From Pseudomonas sp. KU26590 (GTDB lineage: Bacteria; Pseudomonadota; Gammaproteobacteria; Pseudomonadales; Pseudomonadaceae): a stretch of DNA of 64,000 bases. The notes beneath the pieces are model-generated. The model did no database searches. It saw only the letters and a list, made by a program, of their open reading frames with translations, and was not told the origin of the DNA. The DNA is taken from contig NZ_CP110644.1 in the NCBI RefSeq assembly GCF_026153515.1, forward strand, positions 62,001 to 126,000. The letters run 5' to 3'. Within the stretch, counting starts at the first letter, position 1. The number at the start of each line of letters is the position of its first letter. Positions 46,984 through 55,160 of this stretch are shown here, one piece after another. The position numbers and the translations under genes are program-made.

Positions 46984-49212
46984 ATGAAAGCGTTCGGCAA
47001 AATCCTGGGGCTCACCCTTCTCGGGCTGTTGCTGATCATCGTGGCTCTTGGCTTTGCCCTGACCCACTTTTTTGATCCCAACGATTACAAAGACGAGATT
47101 CGAAAACTGGTTCGCGATCGCGCCCATGTCGAGTTGACGCTCAATGGCGATATCGGCTGGAGCCTGTTTCCGTGGCTGGGCCTGGAGCTGCACGACGCCA
47201 GCGTGGCCACCTTGAGCGAGCCGTCCAAACCCTTCGCCGACCTGCAGATGCTCGGGCTGTCAGTACGCGTGCTGCCGCTGTTGCGCAAGGAAGTGCAGAT
47301 GAGCGACGTGCGCGTCGAGGGCCTGAACCTGACGCTGACCCGTGACGAAAACGGCCACGGCAACTGGGAGGACATCGGCAAAGTGCCCGCCACTGCGGCC
47401 ACTCCTGCCCAGCCACCCGCTACACCGCCTTCGCCAGCCGATACCGCATCCGCCAAGCCCGATAAGCAATGGCAGCCGCTCAAGCTGGACATCGACAGCC
47501 TGACCGTGAACAACGCGCGCATCGATTTCAACGATATTCCCAAGGCCCGGCAGTTCAGCGCCGAGAGCATTCAGCTGAGCACCGGACCGATCCACAACGC
47601 GACCGACATCCCGCTGAAACTGACCGCGTTCCTCAGCACCAATCAACCCGTCGTGCGCACCAAAACCGAACTGACCGGCAAGCTGCGTTTTGATCGCGTG
47701 CTCAAGCGTTACCAGCTCGACGACATGCGTTTCTCGGGTGATGTGACGGGCGATCCACTTCAGGGCAAGACGCTGACGTTCTCGGCCCAGGGCCAATTGC
47801 TGGCAGACATGTCCGCCAACGTCGCCGAATGGACCAATCTGAAGCTGTCAGCCAATCAACTGCGCGCCATCGGCGAACTGCATGTACGTGATCTGGACAA
47901 GACGCCGCAGCTCACGGGCGGCATTTCGATTGCCCAGTTCAACCTGCGCGACTTCCTCGACAACATCGGTCAGCCCGCGCCAACCCTTGGCGATGGCAGC
48001 CTGAACAAACTGGAACTGGTCACCCGCATCGCAGCGACGCCCAATAGCGTCTCGCTGGATGACCTGACGGTGAAACTCGACGACAGCACCATCACCGGCC
48101 ACGTCGCCGTTGAAGACTTCGCCAAACAGTCCCTGCGTCTTCAACTCAAGGCCGATACGTTCAACGCTGACCGCTATCGCATGCCAGAGAGTGAACAATC
48201 CAAGGGCGCAGGCGCGGCTCGCAGAGCCGAAGTTCAGGGTGCCGAGGCCGAAGCGATGGTGGCGTCGGGCACCTCGCCGCTGCCGAACCAGCCGACCCAA
48301 GGCGCCTGGAGCGACGCGAAGCTGCTGCCCCTTGAGCGCTTGCGCAAACTGGATGTCGATGCCGATCTGAGCTTCGGCAAGCTGACCCTGGAGAAGCTAC
48401 CGATCCAGAACGCGGCGCTGAAAACGTCGGCGCTTGACGGCGTGATCACGGTTAACAGCCTGCGCGGCGATTTGTACAACGGTAATTTCGAGGTCAAAGG
48501 CAATCTCGATGCGCGGCCCGAAGTGCCGTTGGCCAGCGTGCAGACGCATATTGCCAAGGTGCCGGTGGAGCATTTCATCCAGAGCCAGGGCACCACGCCG
48601 CCTCTGCGCGGCCTGCTCAACCTCACCAGCGACGTGACCGCCAAGGGCAACAGCGAGAAGGCGCTGGTCGAAAGCCTCAACGGTACCGCCAGCTTTGCAC
48701 TGAACGACGGTGTGCTGGTCAATGCCAACCTCGAACAACAACTTTGCCGGGGCATCTCGACGCTCAATCGCAAAAGCCTGAGTGGTGAGCCACGCGGCAA
48801 GGACACGCCCTTCCAGCAGTTGAATGGCAATCTGGTGTTCCGCAACGGCGTGGCCAGCAACCCGGACCTGAAAGTCCGCACGCCGGGCCTGACCATCAAC
48901 GGCGATGGCGACATCGACTTGCGCGTCATGGGCATGAACTACCGCGTCGGCGTGATCATCGAAGGCGACAAGAGCGACATGCCGGACCCCGCCTGCGAGG
49001 TGAACCCGCGTTTTGTCGGCATCGAATGGCCGGTGCTCTGCCGTGGCCCGCTGGAAATGGGCGCCAAGGCCTGCCGTCTGGATAACGACGGCCTGGGCAA
49101 GGTCGCCGCGAAACTGGCAGGCGACCGGATTGGCGACAAGATCGATGAAAAGCTGGGGGACAAGGTGAGTCCCGAGCTCAAGGATGCGATCAAGGGATTG
49201 TTCAAGCGTTAA
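46984..49212 (+). CDS. asmA: AsmA-family outer-membrane biogenesis protein
   Basis: A 742-residue protein with an N-terminal membrane anchor (ILGLTLLGLLLIIVALGFAL) and a very large periplasmic part. The family block is FFDPNDYKDEIRKLVRDRAH, then VELTLNGDIGWSLFPWLGLE. The C-terminal part has the AsmA repeat (GLTINGDGDIDLRVMGMNYR and a CEVNPRFVGIEWPVLC pair). AsmA-like proteins form long grooves (RBG fold) that shuttle phospholipids toward the outer membrane. A Pro/Ala/Thr-rich linker occupies ~137-158. Confidence 0.92.
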   Translation: MKAFGKILGLTLLGLLLIIVALGFALTHFFDPNDYKDEIRKLVRDRAHVELTLNGDIGWSLFPWLGLELHDASVATLSEPSKPFADLQMLGLSVRVLPLLRKEVQMSDVRVEGLNLTLTRDENGHGNWEDIGKVPATAATPAQPPATPPSPADTASAKPDKQWQPLKLDIDSLTVNNARIDFNDIPKARQFSAESIQLSTGPIHNATDIPLKLTAFLSTNQPVVRTKTELTGKLRFDRVLKRYQLDDMRFSGDVTGDPLQGKTLTFSAQGQLLADMSANVAEWTNLKLSANQLRAIGELHVRDLDKTPQLTGGISIAQFNLRDFLDNIGQPAPTLGDGSLNKLELVTRIAATPNSVSLDDLTVKLDDSTITGHVAVEDFAKQSLRLQLKADTFNADRYRMPESEQSKGAGAARRAEVQGAEAEAMVASGTSPLPNQPTQGAWSDAKLLPLERLRKLDVDADLSFGKLTLEKLPIQNAALKTSALDGVITVNSLRGDLYNGNFEVKGNLDARPEVPLASVQTHIAKVPVEHFIQSQGTTPPLRGLLNLTSDVTAKGNSEKALVESLNGTASFALNDGVLVNANLEQQLCRGISTLNRKSLSGEPRGKDTPFQQLNGNLVFRNGVASNPDLKVRTPGLTINGDGDIDLRVMGMNYRVGVIIEGDKSDMPDPACEVNPRFVGIEWPVLCRGPLEMGAKACRLDNDGLGKVAAKLAGDRIGDKIDEKLGDKVSPELKDAIKGLFKR

Positions 49213-49242
49213 CCCCACTCAACAGGCGCTGCAGAACGAACT

Positions 49243-49338
49243 GTAGGAGCGACCGGGGTGGCGCTCCACCTTGCCCGCGAATGCGTCAGGTCAGAAACCA
49301 TTGTGGTGGCTGACACAACGCACTCGCGGGCAAGCGTT
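49243..49338. repeat. Degenerate, interrupted REPIN
   Basis: GTAGGAGCG at 49243 is followed by an extra ~18-20 bases (ACCGGGGTGGCGCTCCACC) before the rest of the arm, TTGCCCGCGAATGCG. The right arm CGCACTCGCGGGCAAGCG lacks its end. It looks like a REPIN with a small internal duplication or insertion, between asmA and mutY. Confidence 0.7.
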
Positions 49339-49389
49339 AATCCAGACATGGCGATGCAACCCGACTCTCTCTTATCACCGGAACCCTTG

Positions 49390-50457
49390 ATGCAACCCGA
49401 GCAATTCTCCTCCGCCGTTCTCGACTGGTACGACCGCCACGGCCGTCATGATCTCCCCTGGCAACACGACATCACCCCTTACCGCGTGTGGGTGTCGGAA
49501 ATCATGCTGCAGCAAACCCAGGTCAGCACGGTGCTGGGCTATTTCGATAAATTCATGGAAGCGCTGCCCAGCGTGCAGGCTCTGGCCGAAGCGCCGGAAG
49601 ATGAGGTCCTGCATCTGTGGACCGGGCTGGGTTACTACACCCGCGCGCGCAACCTGCAGAAAGCCGCGAAAATCGTGGTGGCCGAGCACGGTGGTGAATT
49701 CCCCCGCGACGTGGAAAAGCTAGTTGAGCTACCGGGCATCGGCCTCTCGACGGCAGGCGCGATTGCCAGCATCAGCATGGGGCTGCGCGCGCCGATCCTC
49801 GATGGCAACGTCAAGCGTGTACTCGCCCGCTTCACTGCGCAGGAGGGCTACCCCGGCGAGCCCAAGGTGGCGAAGCAGATGTGGGCCACGGCCGAGCGCT
49901 ACACGCCGCAAAGCCGAGTCAATCACTACACCCAGGCGATGATGGATCTGGGCGCCACGCTCTGCACCCGGACCAAACCCAGCTGCCTGCTCTGCCCCCT
50001 TGAGCGCGGCTGCGAAGCGCACATGCTCAGTCAGGAAACCCGCTATCCCATCCCGAAACCGCGCAAGGTCGTGCCGCAAAGACGCACCTTGATGCCCCTC
50101 TTCGCCAACCACGAAGGCGCGATTCTGCTGTATCGCCGCCCTTCGACCGGGCTGTGGGGCGGGCTGTGGAGCTTGCCGGAACTGGACGACTTCAACGACA
50201 TGCAGCATCTGGCCAACCAGCACGCTCTTGAGATGGGCGAGCACCAAGCCTTGCCGGGCCTGATTCACACGTTCAGCCACTTTCAGCTGACCATCGAACC
50301 GTGGCTGGTCCGGGTCCGCGCGTCCGCCCATCACGTGGCCGAGGACGACTGGCTCTGGTATAACCTCGCCACCCCGCCGCGCCTGGGCCTTGCCGCCCCG
50401 GTGAAGAAACTGCTGAAAAACGCAGCCGACGTATTGAATGCAGGAGAGTCCTCATGA
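49390..50457 (+). CDS. mutY: Adenine DNA glycosylase MutY
   Basis: A 355-residue base-excision repair enzyme that removes adenine opposite 8-oxoguanine. I chose ATG 49390 ([20 protein letters not shown]), which gives the family length; earlier in-frame starts read through a REP element. The helix-hairpin-helix is [14 protein letters not shown]. The 4Fe-4S cluster has Cys spacing C-x6-C-x2-C-x5-C ([17 protein letters not shown]). The C-terminal NUDIX-like domain (~230-350) recognises oxoG. It overlaps yggX by four bases. Confidence 0.96.
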   Translation: MQPEQFSSAVLDWYDRHGRHDLPWQHDITPYRVWVSEIMLQQTQVSTVLGYFDKFMEALPSVQALAEAPEDEVLHLWTGLGYYTRARNLQKAAKIVVAEHGGEFPRDVEKLVELPGIGLSTAGAIASISMGLRAPILDGNVKRVLARFTAQEGYPGEPKVAKQMWATAERYTPQSRVNHYTQAMMDLGATLCTRTKPSCLLCPLERGCEAHMLSQETRYPIPKPRKVVPQRRTLMPLFANHEGAILLYRRPSTGLWGGLWSLPELDDFNDMQHLANQHALEMGEHQALPGLIHTFSHFQLTIEPWLVRVRASAHHVAEDDWLWYNLATPPRLGLAAPVKKLLKNAADVLNAGESS

Positions 50458-50726
50458 CCCGCACCGTGATGTGCCGCAAATACAAAGAAGAATTGCCTGG
50501 CCTGGACCGTCCGCCGTATCCGGGCGCCAAAGGTGAAGACATCTACAACCATGTCTCGCTGAAAGCCTGGGGCGACTGGCAGAAACACCAGACCCTGCTG
50601 ATCAACGAGCGCCGCCTGAACATGATGAACGCCGAAGATCGCAAATTCCTGCAGACCGAGATGGACAAATACCTGTCCGGCGAGGAATACGCCAAGGCCG
50701 ACGGCTACGTTCCACCTGCCGAATAA
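50454..50726 (+). CDS. yggX: Fe(II)-trafficking / oxidative damage protection protein YggX
   Basis: A 90-residue protein. [20 protein letters not shown] holds the single Cys of the family, followed by [20 protein letters not shown] and [16 protein letters not shown]. YggX protects Fe-S clusters from oxidation and influences iron traffic. It is translationally coupled to mutY, whose product has such a cluster; this pair is conserved in gamma-proteobacteria. Confidence 0.96.
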   Translation: MTRTVMCRKYKEELPGLDRPPYPGAKGEDIYNHVSLKAWGDWQKHQTLLINERRLNMMNAEDRKFLQTEMDKYLSGEEYAKADGYVPPAE

Positions 50727-50789
50727 CCCTTCTCAGACCGTGTTCGTCGTAAGCGGAGGAAATAATTCAGATTTTTTTAGACACCCTGC

Positions 50790-50818
50790 TTGACGACCTC
50801 CTGAAAAACACGTTTAAT
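50790..50818 (+). promoter_or_regulatory. Sigma-70 promoter of tRNA-Phe
   Basis: TTGACG (50790-50795), a 17-base spacer and TTTAAT (50813-50818) end ten bases before the mature tRNA 5' end. Confidence 0.75.
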
Positions 50819-50828
50819 GCGCCCCGTT

Positions 50829-50904
50829 GCCCAGATAGCTCAGTCGGTAGAGCAGGGGATTGAAAATCCCCGTGTCGGCGGTTCGATTCCGTCTCTGGGC
50901 ACCA
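50829..50904 (+). tRNA. tRNA-Phe (anticodon GAA)
   Basis: A 76-nt cloverleaf with encoded CCA. The acceptor stem GCCCAGA pairs with TCTGGGC. The D loop region is TAGCTCAGTCGGTAGAGCA. The anticodon arm GGGGA-TTGAAAA-TCCCC puts GAA at 50862-50864. The T arm is GGCGGTTCGATTCCGTC. Its last 21 bases are repeated at 53009-53029. Confidence 0.97.
50884..50904 (+). repeat. attL-like copy: 3' end of tRNA-Phe
   Basis: CGATTCCGTCTCTGGGCACC plus A is the T-arm/acceptor end of the tRNA. A 20/21 match, CGATTACGTCTCTGGGCACC plus A, occurs 2,125 bases downstream in the same orientation, which is the mark of site-specific integration into a tRNA gene. Confidence 0.75.
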
Positions 50905-50950
50905 CCTTTCGTTTTCAGGTGATGCCAAGCACACCTGAAAACACACAAGA

Positions 50951-50975
50951 AGCCCGCCTCGTGCGGGCTTTTTGC
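50951..50975 (+). terminator. Terminator shortly after tRNA-Phe
   Basis: AGCCCGC-(CTCGT)-GCGGGCTTTTTGC, 46 bases after the tRNA. If the att interpretation is right, this hairpin belongs to the inserted segment and supplies the tRNA with a new terminator. Confidence 0.85.
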
Positions 50976-51147
50976 TTTTCACGGTTCCCCACCGTTTCCT
51001 TGTAAGCCCGGATAGATGTGAATAGATTTGTGAGCTCAGAGCCGGATCTGCGTGAAAACGCCCAGGTGGTGGCCGACGTTTCCGACAAACGCCTGCGTCG
51101 TCGCTCAAATCGCTTGATTGGAGGTATGGGAACAGATCGCCGGGCTA

Positions 51148-51564
51148 TCAATCATGCTTATTTTTCTTGTGCCCATGTCGCTTGCCGTTAGATCGATTTT
51201 TGCCGCCGTCATCTGCCAGGTTGCTACCCACTGCACCTCCGGCAGCGCCGCCTAAGCCGGCACCTATGGTTGACCCTGTTGAGCCACCCAACTGGTTACC
51301 AATGACAGACCCACCCGCTGATCCCAGCCCCCCGCCGATAGCCGCTTCGGTCTTGCTTCCCCTTTTGGCGCCTAAAGCTCCGCCAGCGGCTCCACCTACA
51401 CCAGCACCAACCGCGGCGCCGGTGCTTCCACCCATTTGCTGTCCAATGACATTCCCGAGCGCACCGCCTATGCCTCCGCCCACTGCAGATGTTCCATCCC
51501 CAGCCGCCAGCGCGCATTGAGCGCCAAGCATTCCTAAAAGCAGTACCGGTATAGTTATTCGCAT
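51148..51564 (-). CDS. Glycine-zipper exported protein
   Basis: A 138-residue protein. ATG 51564 (MRITIPVLLLGMLGAQCALA) gives a signal peptide, possibly with a lipobox-like end (GAQC). The body is built from glycine-zipper repeats such as GGGIGGALGNVIGQQMGGST and GAGVGGAAGGALGAKRGSKT, then a basic tail (GKRHGHKKNKHD). Such proteins insert into or against membranes; the role is unknown. It lies inside the segment bounded by the tRNA-Phe repeats and may be cargo. Confidence 0.75.
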   Translation of the reverse strand: MRITIPVLLLGMLGAQCALAAGDGTSAVGGGIGGALGNVIGQQMGGSTGAAVGAGVGGAAGGALGAKRGSKTEAAIGGGLGSAGGSVIGNQLGGSTGSTIGAGLGGAAGGAVGSNLADDGGKNRSNGKRHGHKKNKHD

Positions 51565-51895
51565 GGATTCAATCTCAAGTGGGTGAAGTAGTCCCTCGGA
51601 GGAACATCGAGCAGGACTAAAACGGCGGTGCTGGACTGGGCTAGGGAGATTCAACTCAGAGTATGTCCAACGGGAAGCTCATACCCATACATCGGCTGCT
51701 GTGGGTAAATCTTGATAGGGTAGAACTACTGGCGGGTGGCCGGCGCCAGGATGGGGAGCCACACGGAGTTCCTATTCGCCACGCACCGGCTTTTTTACAA
51801 TTTTCCCGTGAGCGCTCACCCAAGATCAGTTGAACGAGACCCTGATCAACCTCAGAATGCATTTTTTTCAACAACCACGGACAGGGGAGGCGTGC

Positions 51896-52588
51896 ATGAA
51901 GACTATCGATACGTTCAGCCGCCTCATTGGAGTCGGCGTATATACCCCCTCAGAAGCTGGCCTCTACACGGGCATCCCCGCCAAGGATATTCGCAGATGG
52001 CTGTTCGGCTATAAGGCGGATGGTGTGGAGCATTACGGTCTGTGGCTTCCTGAAATGGGTATCGGCGACGACAAGCTGCTTGGCTTCCACGACCTGCTCG
52101 AGATCAGATTTGTCCATGCCTTTCGAAAGCACGGCGTGAGCCTTCAATCTATTCGCGCAGCATCCAGGCAAGCCAAGGAAATTTTTGACCAGCACTATCC
52201 GTTCACATGCAGAAGATTCCAGACTGACGGCAGGAGCATATTCGCCACCGTCTTTGACGAGACTGGCGACGAGGCGATCCTGGATCTGGCGAAACGTCAG
52301 TACGCATTCAGGCAAGTCATCGCGCCTGCGCTGTATGAAGGCATTGACTATACGGGTGAGGGAAAGGCGCAGCGTTGGTATCCAGTCAAGCGCAGCAAGG
52401 CAATCGTGCTGGACCCGAACCGCAACTTCGGAAAACCGGTTCTCTCTTCCACTGGTGTCGATACAGCGTCGATTTACCACGCTTATCTGGCTGAAGGCCA
52501 GGACGCAAAACGTGTGTCTGTGATTTTCGAAATTCCGACCGCGGCAGTGGACGCTGCGGTGACCTTTGAGCATAGGATCGCTGCTTGA
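51896..52588 (+). CDS. DUF433/MerR-like antitoxin-type protein (VapB45-like)
   Basis: A 230-residue protein (ATG 51896, MKTIDTFSRLIGVGVYTPSE, with GGGAGG before). The N-terminal part has a MerR-like helix-turn-helix look: YTPSEAGLYTGIPAKDIRRW, LLGFHDLLEIRFVHAFRKHG and VSLQSIRAASRQAKEIF. A C-terminal DUF433-type segment reads GVDTASIYHAYLAEGQDAKR and FEIPTAAVDAAVTFEHRI. This arrangement is known as the antitoxin partner of DUF5615 PIN-like toxins. It overlaps the next gene by four bases (TTGA). The 331-base gap upstream (51565-51895) shows no gene and should hold the promoter. Confidence 0.78.
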   Translation: MKTIDTFSRLIGVGVYTPSEAGLYTGIPAKDIRRWLFGYKADGVEHYGLWLPEMGIGDDKLLGFHDLLEIRFVHAFRKHGVSLQSIRAASRQAKEIFDQHYPFTCRRFQTDGRSIFATVFDETGDEAILDLAKRQYAFRQVIAPALYEGIDYTGEGKAQRWYPVKRSKAIVLDPNRNFGKPVLSSTGVDTASIYHAYLAEGQDAKRVSVIFEIPTAAVDAAVTFEHRIAA

Positions 52589-52992
52589 ATTTTCTGATCG
52601 ATAACAATCTTCCACCGTCCATTGCCAGAGCCTTGCACGAGCTATGCAGCGGCGAAGGCCATGTCGTAGTCCCGCTTAGGGACAGGTTCCCAGCGGACAC
52701 AAGTGACATCCACTGGATTACCGACCTCACTGCCGAAGGCGGGTGGGCTGTGGTGTCACAAGACAAGTTTTCCAAGGGAAACGCCGAGCGGCAGGCCTTC
52801 AGGGAGTGCGGCCTGCCGGTCTTCTGTCTTGCCAAGCAATGGGGCCAGACAACCTACTGGAGTAAGGCTGAAAATCTTGTCCGATGGTGGCCTGCCATCA
52901 TTCGGCAGGCGGAACTGATATCGGGCGGTGCGGCATTCAAGGTGGTCTGGAGATTTTCAGCGCCCGGGAAGTTTGAGCAATTAAAAATGTAG
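52585..52992 (+). CDS. DUF5615 PIN-like toxin (VapC45-like)
   Basis: A 135-residue protein starting at TTG 52585 inside the stop of the previous gene (MNFLIDNNLPPSIARALHEL). LIDNNLPP carries the first acidic residue of the PIN-like (DUF5615/Mut7-C-like) nuclease fold; WITDLTAEGGWAVVSQDKF carries others, and GLPVFCLAKQW follows. Such proteins are RNase toxins paired with DUF433 antitoxins. Its 3' end lies 17 bases before the downstream tRNA-Phe repeat. Activity is inferred from family. Confidence 0.78.
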   Translation: MNFLIDNNLPPSIARALHELCSGEGHVVVPLRDRFPADTSDIHWITDLTAEGGWAVVSQDKFSKGNAERQAFRECGLPVFCLAKQWGQTTYWSKAENLVRWWPAIIRQAELISGGAAFKVVWRFSAPGKFEQLKM

Positions 52993-53008
52993 TCCCGCGT
53001 TAGGCTTA

Positions 53009-53029
53009 CGATTACGTCTCTGGGCACCA
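53009..53029 (+). repeat. attR-like copy of the tRNA-Phe 3' end
   Basis: CGATTACGTCTCTGGGCACC plus A differs from the tRNA end by one base. It is followed at once by a terminator, as expected for the original, displaced 3' flank of the tRNA gene. Confidence 0.75.
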
Positions 53030-53037
53030 TAAATACC

Positions 53038-53073
53038 GAAAAACCCCTGCATCGAAAGATTCAGGGGTTTTTT
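53038..53073 (+). terminator. Rho-independent terminator (probable original tRNA-Phe terminator)
   Basis: AAAAACCCCTG-(CATCGAAAGATT)-CAGGGGTTTTTTATT follows the tRNA repeat by a few bases. Confidence 0.88.
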
Positions 53074-53125
53074 ATTGGGCGCGATTTATTAACATCGTTG
53101 ACCCAAGCCGACCAAGGAGTCCGTG

Positions 53126-53785
53126 ATGGCATCTGTCAGCAAGCAACAGAAACGCGCCAAGCGCGCCAAGACCAAAGCCAAGGCGCAGCGTGTCGCCCGC
53201 CAGCATCCGCAGACCGTCAGCCCGATCGTGCCGGATTACTTCATGCCTGATTTCTTCTCGGACGACGAAGTAGCGCTCCTGGACGACGACACCCTGCTAG
53301 AGAATTTCGTAGAGCCCGACTTCCTTGAAACCATGGACGAAGAAGCGCGGGAGGCGATGGCGGCGGTGATCAGGGGCGAGGACATCGAGATGTCGCTCAC
53401 TGAAGACGAAATGCTGCTGATGGAGGTTTACCAGTCCCCTGCGCCAGAGCCGTCTCAGGAGCAACGCCTCGCGCATTACGAAGTGCTCAAGCGTGCCGAG
53501 GAGCAAGGGTTCCTGGACTTGCTCGATGCCTTCGCCAGAGGTCCCATAGCTGCCCACGCTTTCTACGACATCAACTTCGACGACTACCTCGATGTCCTGG
53601 TGAACACGCTTGGCGCCTACTGGATGTGGGCCCACGGAATGGACGAGGCGGCCGTTCGTGCGCGCATCCACGATGATGATTTCTACGAGGCCTTCCGTGC
53701 GGTTCTCGACGAGATCGAGATGGAGTCCACACTGGAGATGCTGGGGGTCGACCGCAACAAGCACGACGAACCGGCTCAAGACTGA
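53126..53785 (+). CDS. Hypothetical protein with basic N-terminus (first of two tandem paralogues)
   Basis: A 219-residue protein (ATG 53126, AAGGAG seven bases before). The first ~28 residues are very basic (MASVSKQQKRAKRAKTKAKA), suggesting binding to nucleic acid or ribosomes. The rest is strongly acidic and helical (FFSDDEVALLDDDTLLENFV; MDEEAREAMAAVIRGEDIEM). No known domain is visible. It shares its N-terminal block and overall plan with the next gene. I do not recognise a function. Confidence 0.8.
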   Translation: MASVSKQQKRAKRAKTKAKAQRVARQHPQTVSPIVPDYFMPDFFSDDEVALLDDDTLLENFVEPDFLETMDEEAREAMAAVIRGEDIEMSLTEDEMLLMEVYQSPAPEPSQEQRLAHYEVLKRAEEQGFLDLLDAFARGPIAAHAFYDINFDDYLDVLVNTLGAYWMWAHGMDEAAVRARIHDDDFYEAFRAVLDEIEMESTLEMLGVDRNKHDEPAQD

Positions 53786-53849
53786 ATACAATACGCGCCC
53801 GATGATCCTGGGCCATGCGAATGGCTGCACCGCACAAGGAACCGCCGTC

Positions 53850-54344
53850 ATGGCCTCCCCCGACAAACAGCAAAAACGCGCCCAGCGTGCAAAGGCCAAA
53901 GCCAAGCAGAACCGTTCAGGCAAGGCCCGGCCGAGCGTCATTCACCCGGTGCTCAACCATGCCTTCGTCAACGAGCCTTTCGATGACGTCGAGATCGACC
54001 TGAGCACGTTCGATTTCAAAGACATCGAAGAAAACGGCTTCGATCCGGCGGATTTCGACGACCTGTTCGAAGCAATGAAGCAGGCCGAAGCGATAAGCCT
54101 GCTGGCGCTGTGCGTGGTCTTCCTGCAGTACCCGGTGCTGGAGTTGGTGATTGCCGAAGAAGACGAAGAGCCGGCGACCGATTTCATGATGGGCCTGCTG
54201 ATCACCTACCGCGGGCTCTTCCATGAAGAAGACGAAGACTCGGCCGTTGAATGGATCGGCAGCGACGCCTTTCAGACCGCCTACAACGAAGCGTCCGTGA
54301 TCCTGCAGAAAAAGAACGCACAAGGTGCAGGCGGGCGTTCTTAA
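53850..54344 (+). CDS. Hypothetical protein with basic N-terminus (second tandem paralogue)
   Basis: A 164-residue protein (ATG 53850, AAGGA ten bases before). It opens MASPDKQQKRAQRAKAKAKQ, nearly the same as its neighbour, and continues acidic (FDDVEIDLSTFDFKDIEENG), with a hydrophobic helix (AISLLALCVVFLQYPVLELV) and then DDFM-like and EDEDSAVEWIGSDAFQTAYN stretches. The two genes lie 64 bases apart and probably arose by duplication. Function unknown. Confidence 0.8.
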   Translation: MASPDKQQKRAQRAKAKAKQNRSGKARPSVIHPVLNHAFVNEPFDDVEIDLSTFDFKDIEENGFDPADFDDLFEAMKQAEAISLLALCVVFLQYPVLELVIAEEDEEPATDFMMGLLITYRGLFHEEDEDSAVEWIGSDAFQTAYNEASVILQKKNAQGAGGRS

Positions 54345-54434
54345 AACGTTTTTTGATTTACATGACCCCCGTCAAAACGGTAGCTTTGCGCCATTACGAG
54401 AATGCAACTCCTTCTCAACTAAAGGCTGGCCGTT

Positions 54435-54986
54435 TTGACACTCCCAAACACTCCTTTGCCTGAACCGGCTTCAGGCGAAACGAGCGCTTATTCCCGAACC
54501 CGAATTTTCCTGCATTGGCTGTCCGCCGCCGTCATCCTGTGGGCGACGTTCAGCGGCTTCGGCGTGGCATTGCTCGATGAGAGCGACCCATTTCGGCAGT
54601 GGGTCGAGTCGTTCAATCCCCAACTGACCAGCCTGTTCATTCCGTTCTTCGTCTGGCGTTTGTGGCTGGCGGTCAAAGCCCCTGCGCGGCACTCCGCTAA
54701 AAACGCTCAGGCGCGACTGGCGAGCGCTGCACACAAGGCGATCTATGGGGCAGTGGCCGGCGTTTTGATTACCGGGGTGCTGATGATGAGCCACCCTGTC
54801 ATGCTCCTGGCGCTGGTGCCGCTGCCACAGCTCATTCACTCGAAGATCGCGCTGCTGGAGCTGCATCAGGTGCATCACGTCCTGTGCGCGGCGCTGGCAG
54901 GGTTGGTGGCGCTGCACCTGGCGGCGGTGGTGCTGCACCAAGTGCGTGGCAAGTCGGTGTTAGGAAGAATGCGCAGAACAGTGTAG
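54435..54986 (+). CDS. Cytochrome b561 family membrane protein
   Basis: A 183-residue protein with four predicted helices. It is read from TTG 54435 with AAAGG about 10 bases before; no ATG exists in the conserved part. Likely haem ligands are His in RIFLHWLSAAVILW (helix 1), HKAIYGAVAGVLITG (helix 3) and HQVHHVLCAALAGLVALHLA (helix 4), the plan of bacterial b561/YodB-type electron carriers. These pass electrons from quinol to periplasmic acceptors. The TTG start is the least certain point. Confidence 0.85.
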   Translation: MTLPNTPLPEPASGETSAYSRTRIFLHWLSAAVILWATFSGFGVALLDESDPFRQWVESFNPQLTSLFIPFFVWRLWLAVKAPARHSAKNAQARLASAAHKAIYGAVAGVLITGVLMMSHPVMLLALVPLPQLIHSKIALLELHQVHHVLCAALAGLVALHLAAVVLHQVRGKSVLGRMRRTV

Positions 54987-55074
54987 GAGCGCGCTTGCCC
55001 GCGATGACTTATCCAAATTCAATAGAGATGGGCCTGCGAGGCCACTATCGCGAGCAATCCCCGCGCTCCTCAGG
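54983..55074. repeat. Degenerate REPIN (GTAGGAGCGCGCTTGCCCGCG family)
   Basis: The left arm GTAGGAGCGCGCTTGCCCGC is intact. The right arm (TATCGCGAGCAATCCCCGCGCTCC) carries changes and a small insertion. It lies between the convergent cytochrome b561 and permease genes. Confidence 0.75.
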
Positions 55075-55090
55075 ACCCAATCATCAGCAC

Positions 55091-55123
55091 AAAAAAAGCC
55101 GCCATCATCCCTGATAGCGGCTT
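55091..55123 (-). terminator. Rho-independent terminator of the permease gene
   Basis: On the minus strand AAGCCGC-(TATCAGGGATGATG)-GCGGCTT is followed by TTTTT, 38 bases after the stop codon. Confidence 0.85.
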
Positions 55124-55160
55124 CTCGAAAGCGGTCGTTTACAACCGACTCACTCCCCCA

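Noticed and set aside
51018..51191. Short plus-strand frame of about 57 codons (GTG 51018) with pseudomonad-like codons
   Set aside because: No ribosome site, no recognisable family, and it runs into the glycine-zipper gene on the other strand; possibly decayed sequence but not supportable as a gene.
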